Of a stretch of DNA of 64,000 nt, positions 1-12,330 are shown in pieces. Made by a program: the position numbers and the translations under genes. The DNA comes from Benincasa hispida (Eukaryota; Streptophyta; Magnoliopsida; Cucurbitales; Cucurbitaceae): positions 28,259,186 to 28,323,185 of the forward strand of contig NC_052350.1 of assembly GCF_009727055.1 (NCBI RefSeq), in the 5' to 3' direction. The notes under the pieces are model-generated. The model saw nothing but the letters and a program-made list of their open reading frames with translations. It made no database searches and had not been told where the DNA came from. Positions within the stretch are counted from its first letter, which is position 1; the number at the start of each line of letters is the position of its first letter.

Positions 1-554
1 TATTGAGCAAGCATTGTTGAAGCTAACCCTCACCTATGCAAATATAAGTATAATTCCAAATAAAACAGGAGTTTCATAGTTTGCTCAGGATTAAGTCAAG
101 TTACCTAGGTCATCACTTTGAAATAGTCACTTAAATGTAAACAATGTTATAAAGTAAGAGTGACTAATTTCGTGGTCCGATCTTGTACAAAACCCTTTTG
201 CACAATGACACCCCCACTCCTTATGTCCTAACATGAATGGATTAGGATCATTTCATTTCTAGCACTTTACAACTCTTTGTAATAACTACAGAGCAGGCCA
301 CATCGAATAGTGTTTATCAGAATAAGGCACCCAACCTTATTCATATATTATAGATCATTTTGACTATTTACTCGAACCTGATCCACTTTTATGTCTCCGC
401 ATAAAGTTCAAGATACTCATCCAATAATCTAAGGACTTTTAGGTTTATTGGATTTCTTATAAGAAAAAACATCTATTCAATAACACCTTATTGAATTTTC
501 AGAATAAATTCCATTGTTTACATACCACGAGTTTTAGGACATAAAAACCCAACA
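1..554 (+). repeat. LTR, distal part (copy E), cut by window edge
   Basis: This is the downstream half of an LTR family seen again at 2386-8967, 28831-31193 and 34232-36149. Shared landmarks in the same order are a 'cacctatgcaaat' block, a 'ggattaagtcaagttacctagg' type block, a 'cttatacaaac' type block and the terminal 'gagttttaggacataaa...cccaaca'. The copy ends in CA at 554, as an LTR should. Its start lies left of the window. No coding sequence is present. Confidence 0.6.
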
Positions 555-2041
555 GCTTGAACATTAGTGGCCACAACTTCTTTTTTGGAAGAGAGACTCA
601 GTCATAGTAGAAACTATGACTTATGTTCATTAGAGGATTCAGTGGTACTTAAGGAGTGCGATGTAACTATAGGAGCATAACAGTTATTGGCTGAGCTGTA
701 CTTACGAGCGTATCTGTAAAAGGTTGTTGCACTGTTGATTGGGTAAGATGGACACATAATATATCTGTAGTAGGAGAATTCAACTATCTGCTTTAGTGGA
801 GTGTCTGGCAGTTAACGGATGGTGAATCTGGTGACTAAAGAGTTTAGTCAGTTATTCACGTACCGTTGGAGCTTCGAGCTACAGGTCCATAAAGTCCCCT
901 TGGTAGCTCAATGGATTCAAGCCGAGGATCAATTCTTGGTGTTGATTTGAAATGTTCAAATTGACAAGAGGTAATTCGATTATATATGATATGATCGGTA
1001 CGGTGTATGAGATACATCTAGTGGAGAATTAATGTAAATAAGATTTACATTAAGTTCCATGAAATAGAAATATAGCTACGGTTTATATGTTTCATGGGAT
1101 GAAATATTGAAATTATAGGTTATAAATATATTATGGTAAGTTAGTTATCATTTATATTTATAATAATATTAATTATTGGATAATTATCTCTTTTTCTCTA
1201 ATAACCAATTGAGTGAGAGGTTATTGGTGGTTTCATGGTAACCGTGAGATACAAGAAAAAATATTTTCCTAATTTTAGGAAGATTTGCAACATTGTGAAC
1301 TTGAGATTTCTACTCTCGAAAATTACTCACAGGGAAGTTATCAAGTAAAACAAATTTACTAGGTGACAGCTTGGAGTTATCTAAATGATCGTGGAGTGTT
1401 CTTACACGATAGACACTCAGCGAGACGATAAGCTAGACGATCACATAGTTTTTGCTAGATGATCGCATAGCTTTTCCTAAAAGATTAGGCATCGACCTAT
1501 ACGATAGGTTGTTTCATCTCCCACTTGCTCAATCGTTTACATGATTAGTTTTCCTGCGATTTTCTGCCTCTAACCAAGTCTACACAGAGCCTATCCTTTG
1601 GATTCTCACACCGAGAATACCGAGGTAACCTTCTTGGTGGTGTCTTACTCAACTCAACAAAGTCGAGGTTTTGTGGAGGTCGTTCGCGGTGTTTGGGGTG
1701 TTTGTGACCTTGGCGATCGCTTAGTTTGAGTGCGTTGTGATCGTGCAGTGTAGCGGTCGTATTGGACGAACATTTATATGTTGTTGTATTGCTGTGATCG
1801 AGTGTTCGTGATCAAGGAACTGGAAGATGAGTCTACAAAGGTTTGTTGATTCTTGTCATTGATCTCTAGTAAAGCATGCTGTAATTTCCAATTTATGCAT
1901 AACCGTATGTTTCCATTTGTGATTGTAATTATAATGTTCATATACGATTGATATTTAGAAAGATCCTTCCGCTGCTCATGGAAATCCTCGTGTTCGATTT
2001 CCTTCACTAACAACCTCAATGTCTGAACTAACCTCACAACA
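555..2041 (-). repeat. LTR-like repeat, inverted relative copy (copy D), truncated
   Basis: Read on the minus strand this matches 28831-30265 block by block. It begins with a TG-type end at 2041 and runs past an open stretch containing DFHEQRK (compare DFHDQRK in the other copy). It then passes the motif 'ggttattggtgg' and breaks off at 555, exactly where copy E ends. The missing half should lie left of the window, which fits copy E having inserted into copy D. It carries 'acacgat'-type short repeats at 1381-1530. I see no functional gene; the open frame at 1774-2037 is part of the repeat. Confidence 0.55.
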
Positions 2042-2153
2042 GATAATACATTGATAGTAGGGGAGATCGTACTCCCAAGTTGATTTCTTAAAAGTTCTCG
2101 TTAAATATAGTTAAACCACGAGCTCCAACTTGAGAGTTGAAAGTGGGGGCTAA
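2042..2153 (+). mobile_element. Remnant of Gypsy-like internal region with polypurine tract
   Basis: A short non-coding stretch ends in a purine-rich run (2138-2150, 'gaaagtgggggc') followed three bases later by TGTTATGG. This is the arrangement of a polypurine tract next to a 3' LTR. The rest of the internal region has been lost or displaced by copy D on the left. The assignment rests only on this arrangement and on the LTR features to the right. Confidence 0.4.
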
Positions 2154-2385
2154 TGTTATGGATAATTTTGGAAGAAAGAGTAAAATCATCAAAGCAAGAA
2201 AACAAAAGCGATTGGACTAAGAAGATAATGTCCAAGTGTGGAATAGGGCTAGGAAGAAGGGTTAGCATAGTTCAACATAGGCCCAAGAAGGAAGGTCGAC
2301 CTGGCCCAAAGCCAAGTCAATCCTCTAGCCTCAGCCTAGGTCGAGGTCGACCCTACTGAGTCATGGGTTTCTTGTATGATGTAGC

Positions 2386-3655
2386 TAAAGTGATCGAATC
2401 CCGAGCGAAAATGTGATGATGCCTTGCATTCGATTTTTCCATTTAAAATGAAACAAAAGACAACAAGCATACTAGAATAGAAGAGGATAAAAATCATACT
2501 AAGCATGCTTTATAAAGGAGAAACAAAGGGATGAATGATTCATACCTTTATAGATTCCCAAACTTCTCAAAATTTCTCTTGTTCTTCACACAAATTTTTT
2601 CTCAAAGATTACCAAAACTACCACAAGACTGACCTTGTTATTCTCCAAGATTTCAAGAGTTGGACGAGTGGTCTCCAATCCTTGGAAGATGAAGAGGAAG
2701 AGGAAGAGGTAAACAGATTGTAGAGAGGGTGTAGAGAGGAATGATTTTTGGAGGCTAGAGTTGATTTTGCACAAAATTAATTCTTGCCCTAAATGGGTTA
2801 ATAAGATGAATTTATATGGAGAAAAGTTTACTCCTTCTCCAAGTATTTCCCTTTTCACCCTTGATGCCAATTAATTTAAATAACCCCTTATTTAATTAAT
2901 CGACACATCAACTAAATAACCATATATTAAATCTAATTTAATATATAGTTAATTAATTAATATATAAACATCACATATTTATATGTTTCCACCTCTCTAA
3001 CATTATAATTAATCAAAATCTTCATGAATTTACTTCACATGAATTAAATATTTGAATCTCATTCAAATATTTATTTCTGACATAATAATAATTAATTCTA
3101 CGGGAATCTAATTCACATAAATTAAATATTTGAATCTCATTCAAATATTTTTCTCTAACATAATAATTAATTAATTCTTCATGAATCTAATCCACACAAA
3201 TTAAGTATTTGAATCTCATTCAAATATTTCTCTCTAACATAGTTTGAATTATATATCACATCTATAATTAATTATATATTAATCACTTTAATATACAATT
3301 TCCTCAATTGATTTGAACAATTCAAATCATTCCTCATTAATATTCTTTAATGAGCTAACAATAGGACCTGGTAGACCTACAGATTAGAAGCTCCAATGGT
3401 ATGAGATTAATTGGCTAAACTCATTAACCAAATTAATCAATATTCATTAAATGTGGGTACACTCCACTAAAGACCCACAATTGCACTATTCTTACAGTAG
3501 ATATATTTCGATGTCCACGGATATAGACTAATAACGACAAGTTAGTCATTCACGAGCGTTCATAACACTAACTGGGTCAAATTACCGTTTTACCCTTGGG
3601 TTACCTCTATATCCTTAAGTACTACTGCTCCTCTAATAAACAACCTGTTTATGGT
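2386..3655. repeat. AT-rich left arm of LTR copy A, with 78-79 bp tandem repeat
   Basis: Between 3015 and 3240 a unit of 78-79 bp occurs three times. Its core 'tttgaatctcattcaaatat' starts at 3051, 3129 and 3208 and is itself an imperfect palindrome. A short coding-looking stretch (2535-2723) ends in a run of GAG/GAA codons but resembles no known protein. I do not call a gene here. Confidence 0.6.
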
Positions 3656-3834
3656 CCAACCATTAGGGGTATACATAGTCCGGATTGGGTCGGGTTGGGA
3701 GAATTTTGTGGACCAACCTGAAAATTCGGGTTGGCTAATAATGAACCCTATTAGTTCATTTTTGGAGGGTCAACCCAACCCAACCCAATCCAAAATTTTC
3801 GGGTTGGGCCGGATTGGGTCATCGGTTCTGTTAC

Positions 3835-4195
3835 ACGATCACTTACCAAATGGAAAATGCTACACGATCGCCTACCAATGCTATACGATCGCCTACCAAT
3901 GCTATATGATCGGCTACCAAATGTTATACGATCGCTTACCAAATTCTACACGATCGCTGAGTAACAAAATGCTATATGATTGTCTACCCATCGCTATACG
4001 ATCACTTACCAAATGCTATACGATCGCCGAGTAACAAAATGCTATACGATCGCTTACCAAATGCTACACGATCGCTGAGCTCGACTACACGATCGCTTAG
4101 CTCTGCTACACGATTGCTGAGCTCTGCTAGACGATCGCTGAGTAACAAAATGCTATACAATCGCCTCCTCAATGTTAAACGATCGACTACCCAAA
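3835..4195 (+). repeat. Minisatellite of about 20-28 bp, 'ctacacgatcgcttaccaaatg'-like
   Basis: About fourteen imperfect units built on 'acacgatcgc' follow one another, spaced by 'ttaccaaatgct' or 'tgagtaacaaaatgct'. They lie just inside the left end of the hAT element. A shorter set with the same words is at 7726-7860 near the right end, so these may be subterminal repeats of the element. The open frames over them are by-products of the repeat. Confidence 0.75.
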
Positions 4196-4879
4196 TTGCC
4201 CCTTAATCATTCTCTATTGAAGGATTTGATTTTTTGTGGATCAATAAACCGTTCATATTTAAAAAAAGTGAACTAATTCTAAATATATTATATCAAATCA
4301 ACTAATAAAAATTTAGTAATAAAGAACATGTAATCTATGTGAAATTTTAGCATTGACATTAAAATACAACCACCATAAATTCAATATAAACTTCAAAAGA
4401 AACTTCCTCAAATAATACAATTCAAATGTTCAAGTTCAAAATCTCTACTCAAACACACAAAATTCAATAATAATCATCCCAAGTTCAATAAAAAGTCCAA
4501 GTTTAATAATAACTATTGGTTTATTACATAAAATTCCAAATCATTCAAAAGCAGTAAGCACCATGAGCATGAAGAATGACTTGAATGAGTTTTCTTCTTC
4601 ATCTTTGATTCTTTGGTCTCTTCACTTCTCAATTCCTGAAAAAATTACAAATACATTAAACCAAGAAGTTCATTTATAAGTAATAATAATATTTGATTTT
4701 ATGGAAGTAAAACTTACCACTAAAATCATCATAATGCTCCAAATTCAATTTCTTATTTCAAAACAACAGAGGAGGATGGACTCTCTACAAAACAAATCAT
4801 GCAAAATTAAATATATTAATTATTTGAGCATTAAACAGGTTAGATATGTACAACAAAAAATTCATTTAATTACCTGACT

Positions 4880-7107
4880 TAATATTTTCCCAAGTATCTA
4901 ACTCTTCAAGTTGTGGATGGAGATCTAGTAACACTGAGCCGCCACGAATCCAATTTTGTGTACATATCAGGCCTCCACTGTTTTTGGAGTCAAAGAACTT
5001 CGAAAGGAATCAAGAATTCTCCCTCTTGTACTAAACGCAGATTCAGAAGCGACTGTAGATATTGGAACTGCCAAAACATCTCGAACAATTTTTGACAAAA
5101 TGGGATATTTGTAGCCATTCATCTTTCACCGATACAATATCTCAAAGTCATCTTTATCTTCTATAACCTTCTCAGACAAATAAGAAGACAAATCATTCTC
5201 CACTTCCAAAGAACTTTCTTTTTCTCTCAACCTCTTAAAAGTTATCCACGGATCATCTATATCTTTGTCCACCCCATGATCATCTTCATTTATATTGACA
5301 ATTTTTTATTGTTGAGAATCATTGGTACTATGACTATCTCGAAGTGAAGTGTTATGTGATTTGCAAAAGTCATATAGACGATACAAATATAATTTCACAC
5401 TCTCAACCATATCCTTAACCACATCACTATCATAAACATTGGAAAGACAATAATTCAAATGTTTTAACTTGTACCGAGGAACATCACCATAGCCACAAAT
5501 ATCAATTTATTCATTTTTTCAAGCGAACCCCAATACTTATCAAACTTGGACTTCATATTCATAGCCATCATACTTAGAACAAAGTTGGAATTGTTGCTCT
5601 GTTTGTTTAAAGCAAATTGAATTTTATTAATTTACTTATAACCAACATTAGAAGTCACATATGAAGATCCACTTATCGTTGTGGTGGTATCATAAAACCT
5701 CTTTAAAAACTTAAGTACACCTATAGTCAACCAATCAGATGTACTTGGAGGCCCCAATCTTTTATTTCCACGATCATCTTCCTCGAAGTAATTAATCGAC
5801 AAAATCTGAGTCTTCTTTCTCCTCCTCTAAAGTTCTAAAAGCTTTCTCAAATTTAATTACATGTTCAAGCATTAAATAAGTAGAATTTCACCTAGTTGCC
5901 ATATTTAAACAAACAAGAGCCTTACACTAAATTTTTTCTTGTTTCACACAAGCTTTAAATTTTTCCATTCTCCTAGGCGATGATCGAACATATCTCATAG
6001 CATTACGAACACTAGCAATAGAATCATGCATATCTTTCAGTTCATCATTCACAATAAGATTAATAATGTGGACACAACACCTCATGTGTAATAGTTCTCC
6101 ATCTAAAACAACCGATTTCCAATTTTTAAGTCTTCTCTTAACATAAGAAATAGCCACATCATTAGAACTTTCATTATCAATGGTGATGGAAAAAAAATTT
6201 TCAATCCCCCATTCCAACAAACAACTGTCAATCATTTTCCCAATAGTCTCCCCCTTATGATTAGCAACTTGACAAAAACTCAAAATCTTCTTATGCAAAA
6301 TCCATTCAGAATCAATAAAATGTGCATGTAGTTCACATTTTGTAGCGAAGTCCATGTGTCGGTAGTAAGACAAACTCTTTTAGAGCTTTTAACTAGAAAT
6401 GATTGCAACTTTTTTTTCTCCTCAAGATAAAGTTGATATACATCTCTAGCGATTGTGACTCTCGATGGAACATCAAACTTAGGATACGAAATACTACAAA
6501 AGTGTCTAAAACCCACTGTCTCAACAAACTTGAACGATAACTCGTTCATAATTATCATCTTTGCGCATGCTAGTCTACACACTTGTTGGCTAAACAATGT
6601 CGTCACAAAGTTACTAGCATTGACTCCCTTTCCATCATTTGAAGGTACGAGAGTTAGGGTGGTTTTTCCTTTTTCTTCTTCTTTATATGGGTACTTTTTA
6701 CATTGATTTCTTAAGTGCTTCCATAAAGTACTAGTTATAAAAGTATTATTATCACATACATAATCTTTACCACAATAGTTATACTTCTCCTGTTTCGGAT
6801 GCCTCTGGCTGGGAAGAAGCCCTAATCTTTGAGTCAGGAGATCCCCAATCAGATATTATGGTCCCGGTATAGACCGAAATTCCGTTATGGTGCACCTAGC
6901 TCCATCATTACTATTAGCACTTGCTTCCATTTTTGTGAAATGATCCCACACAGACGAGGTTGGTTTATTAGGTTTCTTTCTATTGGACTTGGGAGGTAGA
7001 GGTGGTATATTTTTAGGAGTTTAGCTAACATTAGGAGGGGGAGGAGGAGGAGGAGGAGGCATTTCATTATTACCGGTTCCACTTGCATTACCACTACTGC
7101 TGTCCAT
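4880..7107 (-). pseudogene. hAT transposase pseudogene (BED finger to hATC)
   Basis: Read on the minus strand the order is: a disrupted BED zinc finger (WDHFTK near 6935-6955, then CNYCGK-type and TLWKHLR-type residues near 6700-6790, with foreign sequence between the two parts); a transposase core (6280-6606, with TTDTWTS; 5927-6373, with CCVHIINLIV); and the C-terminal dimerisation region near 4910-5110 (DVLAVP, ISTVASESAFS, RILDSFRSSLTPK). All of these are hallmarks of plant hAT transposases of the RICESLEEPER/DAYSLEEPER type. The pieces lie in different frames with stops, so no active enzyme can be made. The normal role is cutting and rejoining the element at its ends as a dimer. Confidence 0.8.
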
Positions 7108-7725
7108 CTATAAAATAAATGAAACTAGTAAACAACTAATTACACCTACCTATACAATTAAAAAAAAAAAAAAAAAAAAAAACACTAGCTTCTCAATTAA
7201 CTCATAACAATAAACAAACAACTCATGTATAAAGATTAATCATTAATCAATCATACATAAACAGTATATGTACACATTACACAATAAAAATTAAATTAGT
7301 TTACTCACATGGAAGTTTGAAATGGTGATTCAGTAATGTTTGATTCCGTGTCCATTGTGACGACTTTGAAGAATCTATCTAACTGTTCTCAAGACACTGC
7401 GAGATTAAAAAATTAATGTATTAATCTATCACGGTTAAACGGATGGCGTGAAGCTTGTAATTAAGGCTATATAACGTTTTGCATACATAAGTATCTGATT
7501 TTAAATGTCAACAAAATGTTATCTTTTCAAATATCAACAAAATGATATTTGAACAAAATGCATACAAAATAACAAAATGTAACAAATGTTATGAATCTAC
7601 TTGCTTTATTGAAGAAAATACCCCTAATGATGTTGATGAGTCATTCGTGAAGCTTGGAGTTGAAGCAGTAGGCGAGACGGAGATCGGATCTGATCTGACG
7701 AGGCGGAGACGTGAGGCGTAAGAGC

Positions 7726-7860
7726 CGAGCTACACGATTGTACTGCTACACGATAAGGACTTGGTAGGGTTACCAAATGCCTTATCGTATCGTAGGGTTG
7801 AACGATAACGTAGGGTTACCAAATGCCTTATTGTACCGCTACACGATCGCTTCGCTGAGT
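7726..7860 (+). repeat. Right-end 'cacgat' subterminal repeats of the hAT element
   Basis: Six or so copies of 'acgat' words, with a duplicated 'gggttaccaaatgcctta' (about 7766 and 7813), mirror the tract at 3835-4195. The following 7860-8045 is GC-richer with a repeated 'ttcaagtgcggcgagggtttcg' type unit (7929 and 7991). No protein family is recognised. Confidence 0.55.
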
Positions 7861-9043
7861 CGACTGACGATGGCGGTGGGAGCGGCGATGGCGAGGGGAG
7901 TGAAGATGGAAGCGGAAAGGGTTTCGTTTCAAGTGCGGCGAGGGTTTCGTTTCGCTTTCGTTTCAACTTTCAAGTGCGGTCTGTTTCAACTTCAAGTGCG
8001 GCGAGGGTTTCGTTTCAATTTCAAGAGTAGCGCGGTTTCTTCTTAATATATGTTTTATTTCATTTATATATATATATATTCAGGTAGGATCGGGTCGACC
8101 CGACCCTGAAATGGGATAACCCGATACCTAACCTAAATTTAATATTTTTAAAATTTTTTAACCCAACCCAACCCAACCCTTGCGGTTTGGGTTGGGTAGT
8201 CCGGGTTGGTCAGGTTACTGGGTTTTTTGAACATCCTTACCAATTATTAAACAGAAACCCTCTCGGGCTTATGAAAGGGTAGGGCTCTTTGTTCAAGTCC
8301 CGGAGACACTACTCAATGGAACACTCATCTACTTACCCTAAAGTTGGGAAGGAGTGAATTCCATCTTATGTTATTATATTCCCAACTCTTCACTCAGTTC
8401 TTGTCCCCAAAATGGTAGGCATATTGAGTTGGCAAACTAGCTACTCTCACCCATACAAATCAAGGGACAATCCCACGTGAACAAAAGTTCATAATACACT
8501 CAGGATTAAGACTAAGTTGCTTAGGTCATCCTATTGAAATAGAAACCTAACTAGTCAATGGTGTTACATCTACTGGTTACTATTTCACAGTCTGGTCTTA
8601 TGCAAACTCATTGCATAAGATACCTTCACTCGCATGTCACCTATATGAACGTGTTGGATCATTGTGTTTGTATCAAATACAAAGTGGATTGTATCCATAA
8701 TGTCACCAAGATATGATACCCAACCTTATCCTTATACTGTAGACCCTTTAGGCTGTATCTGAACATTGATCCCTTTATGTCTCCCCATACTGTTCAAGAC
8801 TCATAAGACAACCTTTGGTTGTTAGTTTATTAGATTTAGGGTTATTAAGACAAAATAGAATACAACAAAATCAATAACATTTATGAAATAACATCGATAA
8901 CTCTTTATTGATGACGGTCAATTATTTACATTTACTATCTACGAGTTTTAGGGCATAGAACCCAACAATAGCCCTCAAGGAAACATAGGAGTCAAGGAGT
9001 TAGGTGAAAACCCTATACAGAAAAGGGATAGATCATCCAACCC

Positions 9044-9051
9044 TATAAATA
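9044..9051 (+). promoter_or_regulatory. TATA box of the Gypsy-like LTR
   Basis: A tataaata sits about 240 bp before the proposed LTR end, in the place expected for the U3 promoter. There is no evidence that it is used now. Confidence 0.35.
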
Positions 9052-9280
9052 AGTAAGGAAGATGATAAAAAATGTAAGTTGACTCAACCCTAGAAATTCC
9101 ATAATCAACCTTAACTTCAAACTTCCTAACTTAAGCATTAGACTGTGCATGGTCTATACCATACACCAATGTGCACGTTCATACTAACTTCTAAGCTACC
9201 TTCTTCTCTCGAATATAAATTTCATGTTGCTGTCACATTAAGGTCAGACAACTTTACCAATCCAAAATTAGACATCAACA

Positions 9281-10655
9281 CCTATAATACTGTAAAATTA
9301 TCAAAATCTTTCAACTATTAACAATGATAAATTGTAACAATACACCTGACAATGATAACTTATAATTATTAGTAATTGTTTATTATTGATAATAATATAT
9401 GGCCATTAAAAATAAATTATGACAGTGTAGAAAGTGTCATTAATACTCTTAAAAGTATCATCAATACTCTTATCTTAATGTGCAACTCAATAACGTCTTT
9501 ATTTCTTTGTTTTTTACAATACAAATAGGAGCAGTATTATTATGTCACTAGTGCCAAATTGAAATGTCATTGAATGTATCTATTTTTTTTTCTAATAGAA
9601 TCAAAATGAAAAATAGATTAGATATTAAAAATAAGATAAGTAAATAGTGAATAAAAAAAATGAAGGAAACAAAGGATTCTAGAAGGAATTATTCATCATC
9701 GAAAAATTCTTTTCTTATTCTTGTGTCGAAAAAACTGTCACCAATGATTTTTTATGGGATATTCATTCACCAATATCTAAGAAAATGGGTGTGATTTATT
9801 GTATCCTTTTTATTTAATCGGTTGGGCTGATTTTTAATCATTACAACTATTTACGCATTGACCATTGATTTGAGCACCATTACATATTAAATATAGATTC
9901 TTAATTAAAAGTATCAACTTCCTATATTTTAACGTTCCTATATTTTAATTCATGTAATTTTAAATAAATGATTAATTTTATTTTTTTTATAAATTTTAAA
10001 CTAGTCTTTATTGTAAATCAATTATTACTTTCTTTATAAAAAAAATCTATTAATTTTCCTCTCCATAGATTTTGAAAATATTAATTATCATATGTGAGAT
10101 AAAAATTAGCTTCAAAATAATAATAAAGATTAATTTTAAAATTTATCAAAAAGCATAAACTGAATTTAAATATTTAAAAATACATCGAATAAAATAGAAT
10201 GGATATCAGACTTCATGATCAAAATTGTATTTGATACTCTAAATTCTTTTATCAATTATTTTGATCTTATCAAAAGCAGATGTAATTTAGAACCTAGAAC
10301 ATAAACATTAAAAATATGTTAATTTTAAATTTTTTTTTTTATATTTACACTCTTCTGTTTATTTTATTTATGTTTTGAATTTTTAAATAATTTGTTTTAG
10401 CTAGCATTTGATATATCCTTACACGCAAAACTACTTTAACTTTTTCATTGATTATTTATAAATTATTTTTAATAAATATAGATATAGACATGTTTTTAAT
10501 TTGTTGTTCATTATCTAATGATAGACCTTTATTAACAATTCTTCCATTATATATTTTACGAAAACAACCAACAGAAAATTAAAAGTATAATACCCAAATT
10601 GCCCCTAAAAAAAAAAAGTTAAAAAGCTAGGTTCTAACGCCATCTTTAATAATAT
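9281..10655. other. AT-rich intergenic DNA, no gene seen
   Basis: The stretch is rich in A/T runs, with stops in all frames. I found no protein family, tRNA or clear transposon end. The only patterns are short poly-A/T runs and loose 'taattattgataat' repeats near 9350-9410. Confidence 0.5.
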
Positions 10656-10660
10656 TTAGA

Positions 10661-11225
10661 CTTCATTTGGTAACCATTTCATTTTTTATTTTTTGTTTTT
10701 AAAATTAATCCTATAAACACTACTTCTACCTCTAAATTTCTTCCTTTGTTATCTATTTTTTATCTATGGTTTAAAAAATCAAGTCAAAATTTGATAACTA
10801 AAAAACATAGCTTTTATTGTTTTAATTTTTTTAATTTTTTTTGAAATTTGACTAAGAATTCAACAATTGTACTTAGGAATGATGCAAATCCTAGTAAAAA
10901 AAAAAGGAGAAAATACGCTTAATTTTAAAAAACTAAAACCTAAATGGTTACTAAACAGATTCTTATTTTTTTTTAATTTCTATTTTTTAAAATTTAAGCT
11001 TATAAACACTCTTATCACCTCTAAAGTCTTTATTTTATCATCTATATTTTATCAATGTTTTTTTTTTAAAAAAAAAAAAGTCAAGTTTTGAAAACTAAAA
11101 AAAAATAACTTTTAGAAATTTTTTTTTTTTTTAAATTTGACTAAAAAGTCATCTCATTTACTTAAAAAAATGAAAACCATGGTAAAAATTGAGATTAAAT
11201 AAACTTAATTTTTAAAAAATCAAAT
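10661..11225. repeat. Dispersed short repeat family ('acttcatttggtaaccattt'), two adjacent copies
   Basis: The block at 10661-10870 reads 'gacttcatttggtaacca', then a T-rich run, then 'aaacactacttctacctctaaatttctt', then 'ctatttttta'. A second copy in the same order is at about 10938-11225. Further copies are at 40155-40320 and, inverted, at 21340-21475. The small size, high copy number and AT richness suggest a miniature element, but I could not define inverted ends. Confidence 0.55.
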
Positions 11226-11805
11226 AGTTATCCAACAAAGCCTCAAATACAACATTTAAAATTGGCTCAAATAAAAAAAATTAAAAAAAAAAAAACAGCT
11301 ACATTCATGATTCAAGCATAATGCATGAATATAATGAATAGTTTATCTTTCAAATGAATTATATAATATTAGAAAAAAGAAAACTGATACTGATCCATTG
11401 AATTAAAAAAAGTCCCATAGAATATAAAAAAATAATAATAAAATAAAGGGACAATGATTTTCATCAATAAAATGCTTCAAAACATTCCATGGAAGAGGAT
11501 CAAATTCTTTGCATCAAATGAAGAATTTTTTTTTTTGAAAAAATAACATAGAGATTAAGAATAATAATTTCTTGTACCATCAAGTATACTCTTATCAACT
11601 AATGAACAATTGATATATACTAATTAACAAACTCTTTTCCAATAATAATATGGTTCCTCTCAAAAAATAAACACTATTTATTATGAATAGTAAAAACTCC
11701 AATCTATATATAAAGAAAAAGAAGAAGAAAATGAAACCTAACTTTGAAAGAGCAAATAAAGAAAAAGAAATAATTATAATCATGTATCATATTGAAATGT
11801 ATGTA
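11226..11805. other. AT-rich intergenic DNA, no gene seen
   Basis: The stretch contains poly-A and poly-T runs and no open frame that resembles a protein. The frame at 11595-11783 is low-complexity. Confidence 0.5.
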
Positions 11806-12330
11806 TGGTTAAACGTATTTAAATAATAATATGTATAATTAAATATATTAATATTTTGTCACATTGAATTATTTTATTAGAGCACCTTCAATATTGCAGT
11901 CATAGGCTTAGTTTCTTGCAGTCTGATGAATTCAGTACACAGCTTCATATATATATCTAAGGATGGATTGAGGATAGAATTTTTTTTTTTTCTTTTTTTT
12001 CTGTCATTTATAGTGATTATTAATGTAATAAACAATGAGATCACAATGGAAAAATAAGGAAATTATAATTTATGAGCTAATTAGTGTTCAATTCGGTGGG
12101 GTTTTTTAATTGATTATAAATCTTGTATTGGTCAAGAATTAATCAATCGGATTTGCTCAATCATGTCGATAATTCCTATTTAATTTGGAATTGATTGATA
12201 ATTGTGTGCATCTAAGTTTTATTTGATTGATAATCTTGTGAATCCGATTTAATTTTAATTAATCATTTATGGATTTGAGTTAAATTTGATTAATTGTATT
12301 ATGGATTTAAGATTAATTGTTCATATTGTG

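Larger units (their letters stand above)
3664..8239 (-). mobile_element. hAT DNA transposon, complete ends, degenerate
   Basis: The element is 4576 bp. Its termini are imperfect inverted repeats (taggggtatac on the left; taaggatgttc on the complement of the right). The flanking 8 bp are ccaaccat (3656-3663) and ccaattat (8240-8247), matching at 6 of 8, which is the target-site size of hAT elements. Just inside both ends are repeats of 'gggttgggt'. The transposase is on the minus strand and broken. The insertion splits LTR copy A: the LTR blocks on either side become contiguous with copy B once the element is removed. Outside the transposase the element holds tandem 'cacgatcg' repeats and AT-rich filler (4200-4880, 7110-7620). 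Confidence 0.8.
2386..8967 (+). mobile_element. LTR (copy A), probably solo, interrupted by a hAT element
   Basis: This LTR is about 2.0 kb once the hAT element and one copy of its target duplication are subtracted. It is flanked by a 4/5 matching duplication, gtagc (2381-2385) and atagc (8968-8972). It ends in 'cccaaca' like copies E and C. Blocks at 3360-3660 and 8270-8967 align with copy B (34232-36149), including 'ggctaaactc', 'ctccactaaag' and 'ttcaagtcc'. No coding sequence is seen. Single LTRs without an internal region usually arise by recombination between the two LTRs of one element. Confidence 0.55.
2154..9280 (+). mobile_element. Gypsy-like 3' LTR, split by nested insertions
   Basis: The two outer pieces (2154-2385 and about 8968-9280) would join into an LTR of about 540 bp. 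It begins TGTT, ends AACA, and has a TATA box (tataaata, 9044-9051) in a stretch resembling a Gypsy LTR promoter. Its middle is occupied by another LTR (2386-8967). The left boundary follows a polypurine tract. No matching 5' LTR or reverse transcriptase is in the window. The superfamily call is inference from the general look of the LTR. Confidence 0.4.
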
